Shown here: one piece after another, positions 18,596 through 27,280 of the stretch
Numbering within the stretch: position 1 is the first letter of the stretch
Layout of the letters: the number at the start of each line of letters is the position of its first letter
DNA from: CAZEDM01 sp964511075
GTDB lineage: Bacteria > Zixibacteria > MSB-5A5 > RBG-16-43-9
Direction: 5' to 3'
Length of the DNA: 64,000 nucleotides
NCBI GenBank assembly: GCA_964511075.1
Contig: CAZEDM010000004.1
Span: 219,631 to 283,630, forward strand
The notes under the pieces: model-generated
What the model saw: only the letters and a program-made list of their open reading frames with translations
Database searches by the model: none
Told to the model about the DNA's origin: nothing
Program-made: the position numbers and the translations under genes

Positions 18596-18990
18596 ATCTT
18601 ATCAATGATTTTCCGTTTGATTATTTTTTCATTTCTCATCTCATGCTCCCAGATTCTCAAAACTTTCCACCCTTTCTTCATGAGTTCCCTGTTTACAACT
18701 TTATCTCTTTTTACATTTGACTCTATCTTCTCTTTCCAGAATTTTATATTAGTTCTGGGTTTTATAAAACATCTGGGGCATTTATGCCAGAAACAACCAT
18801 CAATGAATATCGCAATTTTCTTCCGGGGGAAAACTATATCAGGCTTTCCTGTGAGTTTATAATGAAGCCTGTATCCCTTCAGTTCGGAAGCAGATAACAT
18901 TTTTCTCAGCCTGATTTCGGGCTGTGTGTTACTAGCCCTTATCATCGACATATTATAGCTGCGCTGTTTTTTTGTAAGAACATCGGTCAT
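18592..18990 (-). CDS. vsr: Vsr-type DNA mismatch endonuclease
   Basis: A 132-residue very-short-patch-repair nuclease: RSYNMSMIRASNTQPEIRLRK at the N-terminus, catalytic Asp in GKPDIVFP, zinc-site residues in FIDGCFWHKCP, then FWKEKIESNVKRD and GWKVLRIWEHE. Vsr nicks beside T:G mismatches left by deamination of 5-methylcytosine, so linkage to dcm is expected. It is the first gene of the four-gene unit and its stop overlaps the dcm ATG. No other nuclease is in the cassette, so a restriction role for this protein is conceivable but unproven. Confidence 0.92.
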   Translation of the reverse strand: MTDVLTKKQRSYNMSMIRASNTQPEIRLRKMLSASELKGYRLHYKLTGKPDIVFPRKKIAIFIDGCFWHKCPRCFIKPRTNIKFWKEKIESNVKRDKVVNRELMKKGWKVLRIWEHEMRNEKIIKRKIIDKI

Positions 18991-19036
18991 TTACAGGTTT
19001 GTCTCCCTGGTTCACGATCGTCACACAGATCGCGGT

Positions 19037-19086
19037 AAATTGCCCGACAAACTCAATCGTCGGGTGGTTTGCGCAACCCGATCTAC
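19037..19086. repeat. Right copy of the imperfect direct repeat bracketing the dcm cassette
   Basis: Starts AAATTGCCCGAC and contains a CCCGAC/GTCGGG hairpin with a 10-base loop, in the same orientation as 13790-13838. It lies between vsr and the dnaJ stop. Confidence 0.6.
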
Positions 19087-19094
19087 TCCTATTT

Positions 19095-20261
19095 CTAAAA
19101 CCCCAATGTATTTTTTAACCTCTCAATAAAATCCTTATCCCCTTTTGGCGGCTTTATTCCGGACTTCTCCGAAAGCTCTTTTAATATTCTTTTTTCCTCA
19201 GAAGAAAGCGAAGTCGGTGTCCAGACCAGGACACGGACTATCTGGTCGCCTTTGCCATAAGAATGCAGATGGGGAATCCCTTTTCCTCTCAGCCTGAAAA
19301 GCCTGCCCGACTGTGTGCCAGCCGGAATCTTTAATTTCACCCTGCCGTCCAGGGTTGGCACCTCTGCCTCGCTCCCTAATGCTGCCTGGGGAAAACCTAT
19401 TGCCAGCTCGTAGAGCAGGTCGTCATCGTGTCTGGTAAAGTCCGGGTGCTCCTGCTCCTCGATGAAAACCAGCACGTCACCTGCAGGACCTCCCCTTTTG
19501 CCGTAATTCCCTGCACCCCGCACAGGAATATAGTTCCCGGTACTTACCCCCGGAGGCACTTTTACCGTAATGGTGCTTTCCCCTCTTGCCCTGCCGTCAC
19601 CGCCGCAGGCTGAACAGGCTTTCTCGATCACCTCGCCTGAGCCGCCGCAGAGATTGCAGGTGGTAATTATAATAGACTGTCCCAAAAAAGAACGCGATAC
19701 TTTTCTTGCCTCTCCTGTGCCGTGACAGGTAGGGCAGGTTCTTTTGGAAGTCCCTTTTTCTGCTCCGCTTCCCTCGCAGTCCGAACACCTGACCAGCCTC
19801 TTGAGCTTGATCGTCTTCTCGACGCCCGTGGCAATCTCTTCCAGGGTCAGTTTAAGCTTGATCTGCAGATCCTCGCCCTTAACGGGTCCGCGCCTGGACC
19901 TGGAGGTTCTTCTTCCCCCGAAGATGTCTAAATCCTCGAACCCGAATGCCCCGAAATCCCGCATGAAAGTTCTCAGGGCATCCCCGATATCGAAACTCCC
20001 GAAATCAAAACCCTCAAAGCCTGTTCCGGCTCCCACACCAACCCCTACATGCCCGAACTGGTCGTACCTTTTTCTTTTAGCCGGGTCTTTCAATACTTCA
20101 TACGCCTCGGTTGCCTCCTTGAACTTCTCCTCAGCCTCCTTGTTCCCCGGGTTCCTGTCCGGATGGTATTGCAGAGCTAACTTCCGGTAAGCCTTTTTTA
20201 CGTCCTCTTCGCTGGCACCTCTTTCCAGTCCCAGGACCTCGTAATAATCTCTTTTAGCCAT
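19095..20261 (-). CDS. dnaJ: Chaperone protein DnaJ
   Basis: A 388-residue full-length type I J-protein, co-chaperone that stimulates DnaK ATPase. The J domain (1-68) contains HPD in YHPDRNPGN; a Gly/Phe linker follows (about 75-130). Four zinc-binding CxxCxGxG-type repeats, CSDCEGSG, CPTCHGTG, CNLCGGSG and CSACGGDG, lie at about 160-225, followed by the client-binding domain. It is separated by about 7 kb from dnaK/grpE/hrcA, unlike the common hrcA-grpE-dnaK-dnaJ order. Confidence 0.95.
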   Translation of the reverse strand: MAKRDYYEVLGLERGASEEDVKKAYRKLALQYHPDRNPGNKEAEEKFKEATEAYEVLKDPAKRKRYDQFGHVGVGVGAGTGFEGFDFGSFDIGDALRTFMRDFGAFGFEDLDIFGGRRTSRSRRGPVKGEDLQIKLKLTLEEIATGVEKTIKLKRLVRCSDCEGSGAEKGTSKRTCPTCHGTGEARKVSRSFLGQSIIITTCNLCGGSGEVIEKACSACGGDGRARGESTITVKVPPGVSTGNYIPVRGAGNYGKRGGPAGDVLVFIEEQEHPDFTRHDDDLLYELAIGFPQAALGSEAEVPTLDGRVKLKIPAGTQSGRLFRLRGKGIPHLHSYGKGDQIVRVLVWTPTSLSSEEKRILKELSEKSGIKPPKGDKDFIERLKNTLGF

Positions 20262-20358
20262 ATCTTGAAAATCTGTTTTTATCTTTTTACGAATTCGGCT
20301 AATTAAAAGTAAATATATACATTTAATCTGTCAACTGTCAACCCTTAAGGTTCCAAAT

Positions 20359-22674
20359 CTATTTTATCTCTATTTTCTGACCTTTCCCCTTACGGACATT
20401 GGATATTATCTCCAGGTCTTTTTTGTATTTTTCGTTCTGCGGATCATGCTCCGCTGCTTTCCTTATATATACTTCTGCTCTGGCATAATCCCCTTTTCTG
20501 AAATAGACCCATCCCCGGGTATCAAAGATGACCCCGGGATCCGAGGGATTTAAAAACAGTGCTTCATCGCAGAATCTCAGTGCCCAATCCAGGTCCTCAT
20601 TCTTCTTAACCTTCTCCCAGGCAAACCCCTGGAGAAGGTCAGCCATCTTGTCTTTTTGAACCGAATCAGGATTCAAGGCAATAGTTGATTCTATCTCTTC
20701 TGACAACTCATCCAGACTCTCGAGCTTGAAATAGGCACCGGCTAAAAGCAGGCTTAAAGAGACTTTTTCATCTTTACTTATACCGGGAATATCCAGTAAG
20801 AGTTTTGCCTGCTCCACAGCCCGCTCATATTCTCCCTGAACCAGATAAAGCTGAGCCAGGCTGATCCGGTTCAATACCATACTTGAGTCAGCTTCTATCC
20901 CTTTTAAAAACTCCTTCTCCGCCAGAGCCGATTCCCCCTGTTCGGCAAAAAGTTCTCCTAATAGATTATGATTCATACCTGAGCCGTTCATCTTAACCGC
21001 TTTTTTGTATTCCTCCTCTGCCAGCTCCCGTCTTCCGGTTTTGTGAAAAAGCAGCCCTTTCCATTCGTGAACGTTCCCATAATCCGGGGCAAATTTCTGG
21101 AGTTTGTCGAACCAATATTCTGATTCCGGATACCTCTTAAGCTCCGAGCTCAATGCTCCTAATAAAAACATAGCCTCCAGACAATGGGGATTTCTCTTGT
21201 ACGCTTTTTCCAGCTCAGAAACAGCAGCAATCTTATTCTGTGAATCCATATAGAACTGCGCCCTTGCCAGATAGACATTGGCGGAGTATCCCCTTATCTG
21301 CCATATCCCGAAGAGGGTGGTGATAAATAAAATCAGAGAGTAGATGAGAACTTTCAATCCCTGCGGGAACTTTCCTGAAGAGGATGCCGCTGAGGTTTTT
21401 TCCATTCGAGGAGTTTTATCTTTTAAGGCCAAAGCCATAAGGAGAGAAAGATACAGCCAGAAGAAAAAATCAGGACCGGTCCATCTCAGGCTGACACAGA
21501 CCAGACCCTGGATCAAGCCTGCGGATAGTCCGCCGAGAAGGCCAAGTGCCAGAACCTTTTTGCCGGGGTCTTGTTCCTGCCGGATGAATTTGAAGGCTTT
21601 ATAGTAGACCCCTCCCATTATCCAGACGAAAAGTGCCAGCCCGATTATCCCCAGCTCTGACCAGATTTCCAGATACTCGTTTTCCGCATGCAGGACGTTT
21701 CCCATGGGAACGAGCTTATAGAAATCAGGGACAGAATAAGCCGGGAAAAATATCTGAAAATTCCCCAGCCCGACCCCGAACCACAAATCACTTTTTATGA
21801 GATTCCAGGCAGACTCCCATATTTTCAGACGGATGAATAACGACCCTTCCCCAGGAGAGGTCTGTGAAAATCTTTTCGCCAGGCTATCCGGACCTGTATC
21901 AATCAGGAAAAAGATAACCGTTACTGCTATAATCAGGAATCCCCAGAAAAGGATCTTTCTTCTCCCGGAAAATCTCCAGAGCTTAAACAGGAAAGATACG
22001 GCTCCTATGAATAGAAAAGACAGGAGTGATGCAACGATTGCCCCCCTGCTTCTTGTCAGGAACAAAGCTGACAATCCCGCAAGAGATACCAAAAGATAAA
22101 ATATTTTTTTCTTATCTGAGGAAAGCAGGAAGACCCAGGCAGCCAAAGGCAGAGTTATAGCCAAAAACCCTCCCAGGAAATTGGGATTGCCAAAAGTCGA
22201 GCTTATCCTTCCGGGATAGGGAGGTATCCAGGCGGCAAAGGAGACCCCTGCTGTTTGCAATATCCCTATCAGCGATACCAAGCCCGTTGATAGGATGACG
22301 GTTTTTATCAGGAAGGAAAGCTTCCTGAAATCCGGGACCGCATTCACTATCAAGAGGTACAGCAGGACGAAAAACACAAGCTTCAAAAACGCCATAGATG
22401 AAGCATATTTATACTGGCTGAAAATCAAGGAGAGGATCGAATAGCCGCAGTAAAGTAGAATCGGATAGATAAGGGGAAATCTGATAGAACTTCTCCTGTA
22501 TAAAAATTGATTAAGGACAAAAATGAGAGATAGCCCTAAAATCAGGGTTTGAAAAAATACGGTCTTCAAAAGGAAACTGTGGCTCTGATTATAAGGAGAG
22601 CCGATCAGGGCAACCCCCAGGATCAAAAAAGAGAAAGACAGGACAATACCGTTATCTTTGAAAAAATTCTTCAT
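20359..22674 (-). CDS. O-antigen ligase-like polymerase with C-terminal TPR repeats
   Basis: A 771-residue inner-membrane protein. About ten to twelve hydrophobic helices occupy residues 1-410, with the Wzy_C/ligase-type periplasmic loop containing GVGLGNFQIFFPAYS and HAENEYLEIWSELG. A further helix lies near 435-455, then tetratricopeptide repeats to the end (for example GNVHEWKGLLFHKTGRRELA and GWVYFRKGDYARA). Family members ligate or polymerise O-antigen or glycosylate proteins; the substrate cannot be inferred. No sugar-biosynthesis genes are adjacent. TPR-fused ligases occur in several environmental phyla. Confidence 0.8.
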   Translation of the reverse strand: MKNFFKDNGIVLSFSFLILGVALIGSPYNQSHSFLLKTVFFQTLILGLSLIFVLNQFLYRRSSIRFPLIYPILLYCGYSILSLIFSQYKYASSMAFLKLVFFVLLYLLIVNAVPDFRKLSFLIKTVILSTGLVSLIGILQTAGVSFAAWIPPYPGRISSTFGNPNFLGGFLAITLPLAAWVFLLSSDKKKIFYLLVSLAGLSALFLTRSRGAIVASLLSFLFIGAVSFLFKLWRFSGRRKILFWGFLIIAVTVIFFLIDTGPDSLAKRFSQTSPGEGSLFIRLKIWESAWNLIKSDLWFGVGLGNFQIFFPAYSVPDFYKLVPMGNVLHAENEYLEIWSELGIIGLALFVWIMGGVYYKAFKFIRQEQDPGKKVLALGLLGGLSAGLIQGLVCVSLRWTGPDFFFWLYLSLLMALALKDKTPRMEKTSAASSSGKFPQGLKVLIYSLILFITTLFGIWQIRGYSANVYLARAQFYMDSQNKIAAVSELEKAYKRNPHCLEAMFLLGALSSELKRYPESEYWFDKLQKFAPDYGNVHEWKGLLFHKTGRRELAEEEYKKAVKMNGSGMNHNLLGELFAEQGESALAEKEFLKGIEADSSMVLNRISLAQLYLVQGEYERAVEQAKLLLDIPGISKDEKVSLSLLLAGAYFKLESLDELSEEIESTIALNPDSVQKDKMADLLQGFAWEKVKKNEDLDWALRFCDEALFLNPSDPGVIFDTRGWVYFRKGDYARAEVYIRKAAEHDPQNEKYKKDLEIISNVRKGKGQKIEIK

Positions 22675-22957
22675 TCATCCTAAAGATAAGTAACTTTTTC
22701 CCTAAATCCATTGAAAATTAAGTATGATCAGATGAGCAGACTGAAACATAACCTTGTTCCATTTGATACCTCTTGAGTCATATTTTCGCACAGGGTGAAA
22801 TTTAATTTTTTATTAATACGATAAAAACTATCCTCTTTCGCCTTTTTATCCTCATATAAATCCCATAAACTCTTTGACTTTAAGCCAATTTGGATTATCT
22901 TATTAAGGCAGGCTGGATTTGTTACAGTCTGAATATTTCTAACCGGGAGGGTATTTT

Positions 22958-23422
22958 ATGTCAGAATTTCAGATCTCAACCCAGGACGATATATCCAAAG
23001 TAACCCTGGTCTCGGTACCCGACGTTCCGGGAATAGCCGCCAGGGTTTTCGGCAGTTTATGGGCACATGGATTCAACGTGCAGTTGATAACCTCCTCCTC
23101 CGGCGCCGGCGGAAAGGTAAACCTCACCTTCGTCCTGGCCAAAAAAGACCTACAGTCAGCCATGTTCGAATTAAAAAAGATCAGAGAGGATATTAAGGCT
23201 GAAGAATTAGCTGTGGACCCGGAGGTGGCTCTGGTTACTATCGCTCATCCCCAGCTTTCTCAAACACCTGGCGTTGCCGGAAAAGCTTTTGATATTTTAG
23301 CCTCCTGCGACATCAACGTTCAGGCGGTCTGCACTTCAATGACCACCTTGCAATGCCTGATAGCTAAAAATCATCTCGATCTGGCAGCCCAGGCACTACA
23401 AAGGGAATTCGGATCGTCTTAA
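22958..23422 (+). CDS. Tandem ACT-domain protein of the aspartokinase regulatory type
   Basis: 154 residues forming two ACT domains, the first with VTLVSVPDVPGIAARVFGSL and the second with VTIAHPQLSQTPGVAGKAFDILA. These match the amino-acid-sensing C-terminal part of aspartate kinase, but no kinase domain precedes it. A strong GGGAGGG site lies 7 bases before the ATG, so this is a real stand-alone gene rather than a frameshifted kinase end. Possible roles are an aspartokinase beta-like regulatory subunit or an amino-acid sensor. The partner is not in the window. Confidence 0.75.
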   Translation: MSEFQISTQDDISKVTLVSVPDVPGIAARVFGSLWAHGFNVQLITSSSGAGGKVNLTFVLAKKDLQSAMFELKKIREDIKAEELAVDPEVALVTIAHPQLSQTPGVAGKAFDILASCDINVQAVCTSMTTLQCLIAKNHLDLAAQALQREFGSS

Positions 23423-23496
23423 AATCTTAGAGTTCAGATTCAAAAAGAAGCGGGCTATCCAAGCCTGATATACTAACTCTTTAAAAGGAGAGAACG

Positions 23497-24966
23497 ATGA
23501 AAAACCATAGTATAATCAGCAATGCGTTATTGCTTGTCATTAGTTCTCTTTTATTTGTGATAATCGGCTGCTCAACCTCCAACCAGGGTAAGGTACCGCT
23601 CACCACCTCCTCTGAAAATGCGCGGGAATATTTCCTGCAGGGACGTGACCTGTTTGACAAGATTCGCCTTCCGGAAGCTCTCGAGCTTTTCGAAAAATCC
23701 GTGGCTGAGGACCCCAACTTCGCCATGGGATACTTATACTTGGCGGCAGCCCAGCCCAGTGCAAAGGGACTCTTCGAAAATCTTGACAGGGCCGTGGCTC
23801 TGGCGGATAAAGTCTCCGAGGGTGAGCGCTTGTGGATTCTCGGAGTTAAAGCAGGCGTTGATGGTCTCCCCATGAAACAGAGGGAGTATTATCAGAAACT
23901 GACTGAAATGTATCCCAATGACCAGCAGACACACTACCTTCTGGCTAACCATTACTTCGTTCAACAGGAATACGAACTGGCGGTTGAAGAATACAGGAAG
24001 GCAACAGAGATCGATCCCGATTTTTCCGCACCCTACAATCAGTTAGGTTATACCTACAGAATTCTGGAGGATTACGCTGAATCCGAAAACGCTTTCAAAA
24101 AATACATCCAGCTGATTCCGGACGATCCCAACCCCTACGACTCCTATGCAGAGCTGCTGATGAAAATAGGCAAGTACGACCAATCCATAGAAACCTACCG
24201 AAAAGCTTTAACGATCAACCCGGATTTTGTTACCTCGTACATCGGCATAGCCTCGAATCTTGTTTTCAAAGGAATGCACCAGGAAGCCCGAGTAGAACTT
24301 CAGAAATTTTATGATAAGGCTCACAATGACGGGCAGCGGCGTGCGGCCCACTTTTCCATGGCGGTCTCATACGTGGATGAGGGGAATACGGGCAAGGCTT
24401 TAGAGGAGCTGAAAAAGCAATACGCCATAGCAGAGAAAATCGGGGACGCTTCTGCCATGGCCGGGGACCTGGTGATAATGGGCAATATTCTGCTTGAATC
24501 CGGAAAGTATGATGAGGCAAGGAAAAGATACGAAGAGGCATTAAAGCTCGTCAAGGAATCGGACCTTTCCCAAGAGGTAAAGGAGAATGCGGACCGCATC
24601 TATCTCTTTAATATCGCGCGTGTCGATCTGATGAAGAAAGACTTTGCCGGCGCCAAAGCGAAATCCGAGAATTTCAGAGAAAAAGTCGAAGCCATAAATA
24701 ATCCGTTTCAAATTCGACTCTCGCACCAGCTGACCGGAATGATCGCGCTCCAGGAAAAGGATTACGACAAGGCACTGGAGGAGCTAAATCAGGCTAATCA
24801 ACAAAGCCCCTATAATATTTACAGAATTGCGCTGACATACAAAGGCAAGGGTGACATCGAGAAAGCCAGGGAACTATGCACGAAAGCTGCGGAGTTTAAC
24901 GTGATTAACAGCTTGGACTATGCCTTCGTCAGAAAAAAAGCCAGACTGCAGTTGGATTCGATGTAA
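23497..24966 (+). CDS. TPR-repeat lipoprotein
   Basis: A 489-residue protein with a signal peptide and lipobox VIIGC (Cys25), followed by tetratricopeptide repeats through most of its length (for example HYFVQQEYELAVEEYRKATE, GKYDQSIETYRKALTINPDF and GNILLESGKYDEARKRYEEA). Likely an anchored scaffold in the cell envelope; the partner is unknown. AAAGGAG precedes the ATG. It lies 74 bases after the ACT gene but is probably functionally unrelated. Confidence 0.8.
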   Translation: MKNHSIISNALLLVISSLLFVIIGCSTSNQGKVPLTTSSENAREYFLQGRDLFDKIRLPEALELFEKSVAEDPNFAMGYLYLAAAQPSAKGLFENLDRAVALADKVSEGERLWILGVKAGVDGLPMKQREYYQKLTEMYPNDQQTHYLLANHYFVQQEYELAVEEYRKATEIDPDFSAPYNQLGYTYRILEDYAESENAFKKYIQLIPDDPNPYDSYAELLMKIGKYDQSIETYRKALTINPDFVTSYIGIASNLVFKGMHQEARVELQKFYDKAHNDGQRRAAHFSMAVSYVDEGNTGKALEELKKQYAIAEKIGDASAMAGDLVIMGNILLESGKYDEARKRYEEALKLVKESDLSQEVKENADRIYLFNIARVDLMKKDFAGAKAKSENFREKVEAINNPFQIRLSHQLTGMIALQEKDYDKALEELNQANQQSPYNIYRIALTYKGKGDIEKARELCTKAAEFNVINSLDYAFVRKKARLQLDSM

Positions 24967-25321
24967 GGAGCTTCAGAGGACGATGTAAGAACGTGTTTCA
25001 GGCGTAGGGGCACGGCATGCCGTGCCCTTGCTCTTTAGTAGTGCGACCCTTTAGGGTCGTAAAAAATGCAGAGAGAGAAGATAGCTGTGTCCATCCGTAA
25101 AAAATGTAATTCAAAAGCCCTTCCCTTTTCATTTTTTTCGAATTTACGAGTCTTTAAATCTATATGAAGTCATCCGACAATAAGAATATAACTGACTGAA
25201 ATTTGCAGAACTTCTTCAGTGGCAGGATGGTAAAAGATATTGTGCGAATCGAATATTAACAATATCCTATCCTTGCACGTATTTGTTTTGTGCAAACTGA
25301 ATATTCTTAAGAGGAGCAATT
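24967..25321. other. Intergenic region with two hairpins
   Basis: About 355 bases. It holds a perfect GGGCACGGCA/TGCCGTGCCC palindrome (25008-25027, preceded by TAGG) and a GCGACCC/GGGTCG hairpin (25042-25059). The rest is A+T-rich with no gene recognised; the promoter of the CreD-like gene should be here. Confidence 0.55.
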
Positions 25322-26560
25322 ATGAGCAAGAAACTTTCCGCAATTCTTTTCATCTTTATCTGCACGACGTTTGCATGGTTTATCCTAGGTGCCACAATCA
25401 TACAGCGGACCAAGACCCAGGATAACAGACTCAGGAATGCAGTTGGTCAGCTCTGGGGGACTGTGCAAGTTCAAAAGGCACCATCAGTATACTACGAAAC
25501 TGTGAGCAAAACAGAGACCAAACGCGTCGAGTCGGGTAAACCCATTAGCGAGATTCAGACCCGGACCATCGCTAATTATGTTCCGCTTAGATCCAGTCGG
25601 ATTGACGTTTCCTTGTTTCTGCAGCATCGCAAGAAGGGATTGTTATGGTATCCGACTTATACCGTGGATTTTTCCGGGCATTATGTCGTATCCAACGATA
25701 CCCCTGAACGCCGTGACTTGTTCATAAATTTCACCTTTCCTACCGCGGGAGCAGTTTACGATGATTTTCGTTTTATCGTGGGGGGCAAAGAACTTCAGAA
25801 CATCGAGCCATCCTCCGGCTCGATAAAACAGCTTATTAAACTCGATCCCGGGCAGAGGGAAACAGTTGAGATATCCTACAAATCGCAGGGCATGGACGAA
25901 TGGTGGTATGAATTTGGCGAGAATGTGAGCCAGGTCAGGGATTTCCTGCTAAGCATTAAAACGAATTTTAAAAAAATAGATTTTCCTCAGAATAGCATTT
26001 CTCCGACTTCACGCGCCCAGATCAAAGATGGGTGGGACCTAAAATGGCAGTACTCCAATCTGCTGACCGGTGTAAAAATTGGTATGGATTTGCCCAACAA
26101 ACTTAATCCGGGACCCTGGGTTAGCAAAGTCACTTTTTCTGCGCCGATTTCTCTTTTTCTGTTTTTCTTCCTGCTGTTTATTTTTACGACATTGCGGCAA
26201 ATTGAAATCCATCCTATGAATTACTTCTTCCTGGGGGCGGCATTTTTCAGTTTCCATCTTCTGCTTGCCTACCTGGTAGACCACATTTCCATCCACACTG
26301 CCTTTTTTCTGAGTTCCGCCGTTTCCATATTCTTGATGGTGACTTATATGAGACTTGTTGTGGGAATCCGATTTGCTCTTCTGGAAATTGGAGTTACCCA
26401 GCTCATCTATCAGGTTTTATTTTCCTATACCTTTTTCTTCGAGGGGTTCACCGGCTTGGTCATCACCATATTATGTATCTCGACTTTATTCGTGGTTATG
26501 CAGATGACAGGGAAATTAGACTGGGAAGCTGTATTTCAAAAGAAGAAAAGCACTGCATAA
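25322..26560 (+). CDS. CreD-like inner membrane protein
   Basis: A 412-residue protein with one N-terminal helix (about 7-28), a soluble periplasmic part of about 240 residues, then five to six C-terminal helices (about 270-395). The HPMNYFFLGAAFFSFHLLLAYLVDHI stretch and the C-terminal pattern ending in KLDWE resemble CreD/CreD-like stress-tolerance membrane proteins. No creBC two-component genes are adjacent, so regulation by CreB cannot be assumed. AGAGGAG precedes the ATG. Molecular function is not established for the family. Confidence 0.7.
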   Translation: MSKKLSAILFIFICTTFAWFILGATIIQRTKTQDNRLRNAVGQLWGTVQVQKAPSVYYETVSKTETKRVESGKPISEIQTRTIANYVPLRSSRIDVSLFLQHRKKGLLWYPTYTVDFSGHYVVSNDTPERRDLFINFTFPTAGAVYDDFRFIVGGKELQNIEPSSGSIKQLIKLDPGQRETVEISYKSQGMDEWWYEFGENVSQVRDFLLSIKTNFKKIDFPQNSISPTSRAQIKDGWDLKWQYSNLLTGVKIGMDLPNKLNPGPWVSKVTFSAPISLFLFFFLLFIFTTLRQIEIHPMNYFFLGAAFFSFHLLLAYLVDHISIHTAFFLSSAVSIFLMVTYMRLVVGIRFALLEIGVTQLIYQVLFSYTFFFEGFTGLVITILCISTLFVVMQMTGKLDWEAVFQKKKSTA

Positions 26561-26869
26561 AAATCGCCAGAGCCAAAGTTTTTCGTCAGTGTCTTTGCCA
26601 ACGAAAAGGACTATATGGGGCTGGGAGCACTGCCTGCGAGTCGATATCTCTTAAAAGAGAAGCACCAGCAAGCTGGTGCACTCCTCTCTTTTTAGGGACG
26701 TCAAAAAATCGGGCAGAAGGATGTTCTGCCCCTACAAACCTTGCCCTACATAAGAGATTTATGAAAATTTGAATGAGTCGAATCGAAAGGTTGATCTTAA
26801 TTTAAGCTGAAAATAAAAAAACCCCGCTTGAGAAAAAGCGGGGTTTATCAATGCGGTCAAATCATCTAT
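26561..26869. other. Intergenic region with two hairpins and a terminator
   Basis: About 310 bases between the convergent CreD-like and csp genes. GCACCAGC/GCTGGTGC lies at 26662-26679, GGGCAGAA/TTCTGCCC followed by CCTACA at 26711-26736, and a strong terminator at 26815-26848. No gene is seen. Confidence 0.6.
26815..26848 (-). terminator. Terminator of csp, probably bidirectional
   Basis: An 11-bp stem AAACCCCGCTT/AAGCGGGGTTT with a 6-base loop, with a T-run on the minus-strand 3' side. It is 22 bases after the csp stop. Confidence 0.9.
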
Positions 26870-27073
26870 TTATAATTTAACTACATTAATTGCCTGCGGT
26901 CCTTTTGGACCCTCAGTGATCTCGAAGCTCACCTCATCACCCTCATTCAGGGACTTGTAGCCCTCTGACTTGATGGCGGTATAATGCACGAAAACATCCT
27001 TACCACCTTCCTTGTTCTCTATGAAGCCAAAACCCTTAGCCTCGTTGAACCACTTTACCTTACCTTCTGCCAA
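26870..27073 (-). CDS. csp: Cold shock protein (CSD fold)
   Basis: A single-stranded nucleic-acid-binding beta-barrel of about 67 residues, starting MAEGKVKWFNEAKGFGFI with RNP1-like GFGFI and RNP2-like VFVHYTAI. The family normally begins exactly at this point. The start is therefore placed at TTG (27073), with AAAGGTGGTG eight bases upstream as ribosome site, rather than at the in-frame GTG at 27094, which would put that site inside the gene. It closes with a strong terminator. Likely an RNA chaperone. Confidence 0.9.
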   Translation of the reverse strand: MAEGKVKWFNEAKGFGFIENKEGGKDVFVHYTAIKSEGYKSLNEGDEVSFEITEGPKGPQAINVVKL

Positions 27074-27081
27074 AACTTTTT

Positions 27082-27091
27082 CACCACCTTT
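27082..27091 (-). promoter_or_regulatory. Ribosome-binding site deciding the csp start
   Basis: AAAGGTGGTG on the minus strand, eight bases before TTG at 27073. It would be codons 2-5 of the longer GTG-start reading. Confidence 0.6.
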
Positions 27092-27280
27092 CACTGGCTA
27101 AAAATTAAAAACAAAAAAACACAAAAACCCATCCAGGATTTTCGTGATTAACTGCCTTTTTCTAATCAATCCACAACATTCTTACTATAACCTAAAAAAC
27201 CTTTCAACTGAAAATATTATACGTAATCAAAAATGATTTGTCAATCAAAATCTCAAGCCAGTACGAAAGTTTCTTTTCAC

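Noticed and set aside
13880..19086. Prophage or transposon interpretation of the methylase cassette
   Set aside because: No integrase, transposase or phage structural gene is present between the flanking repeats.
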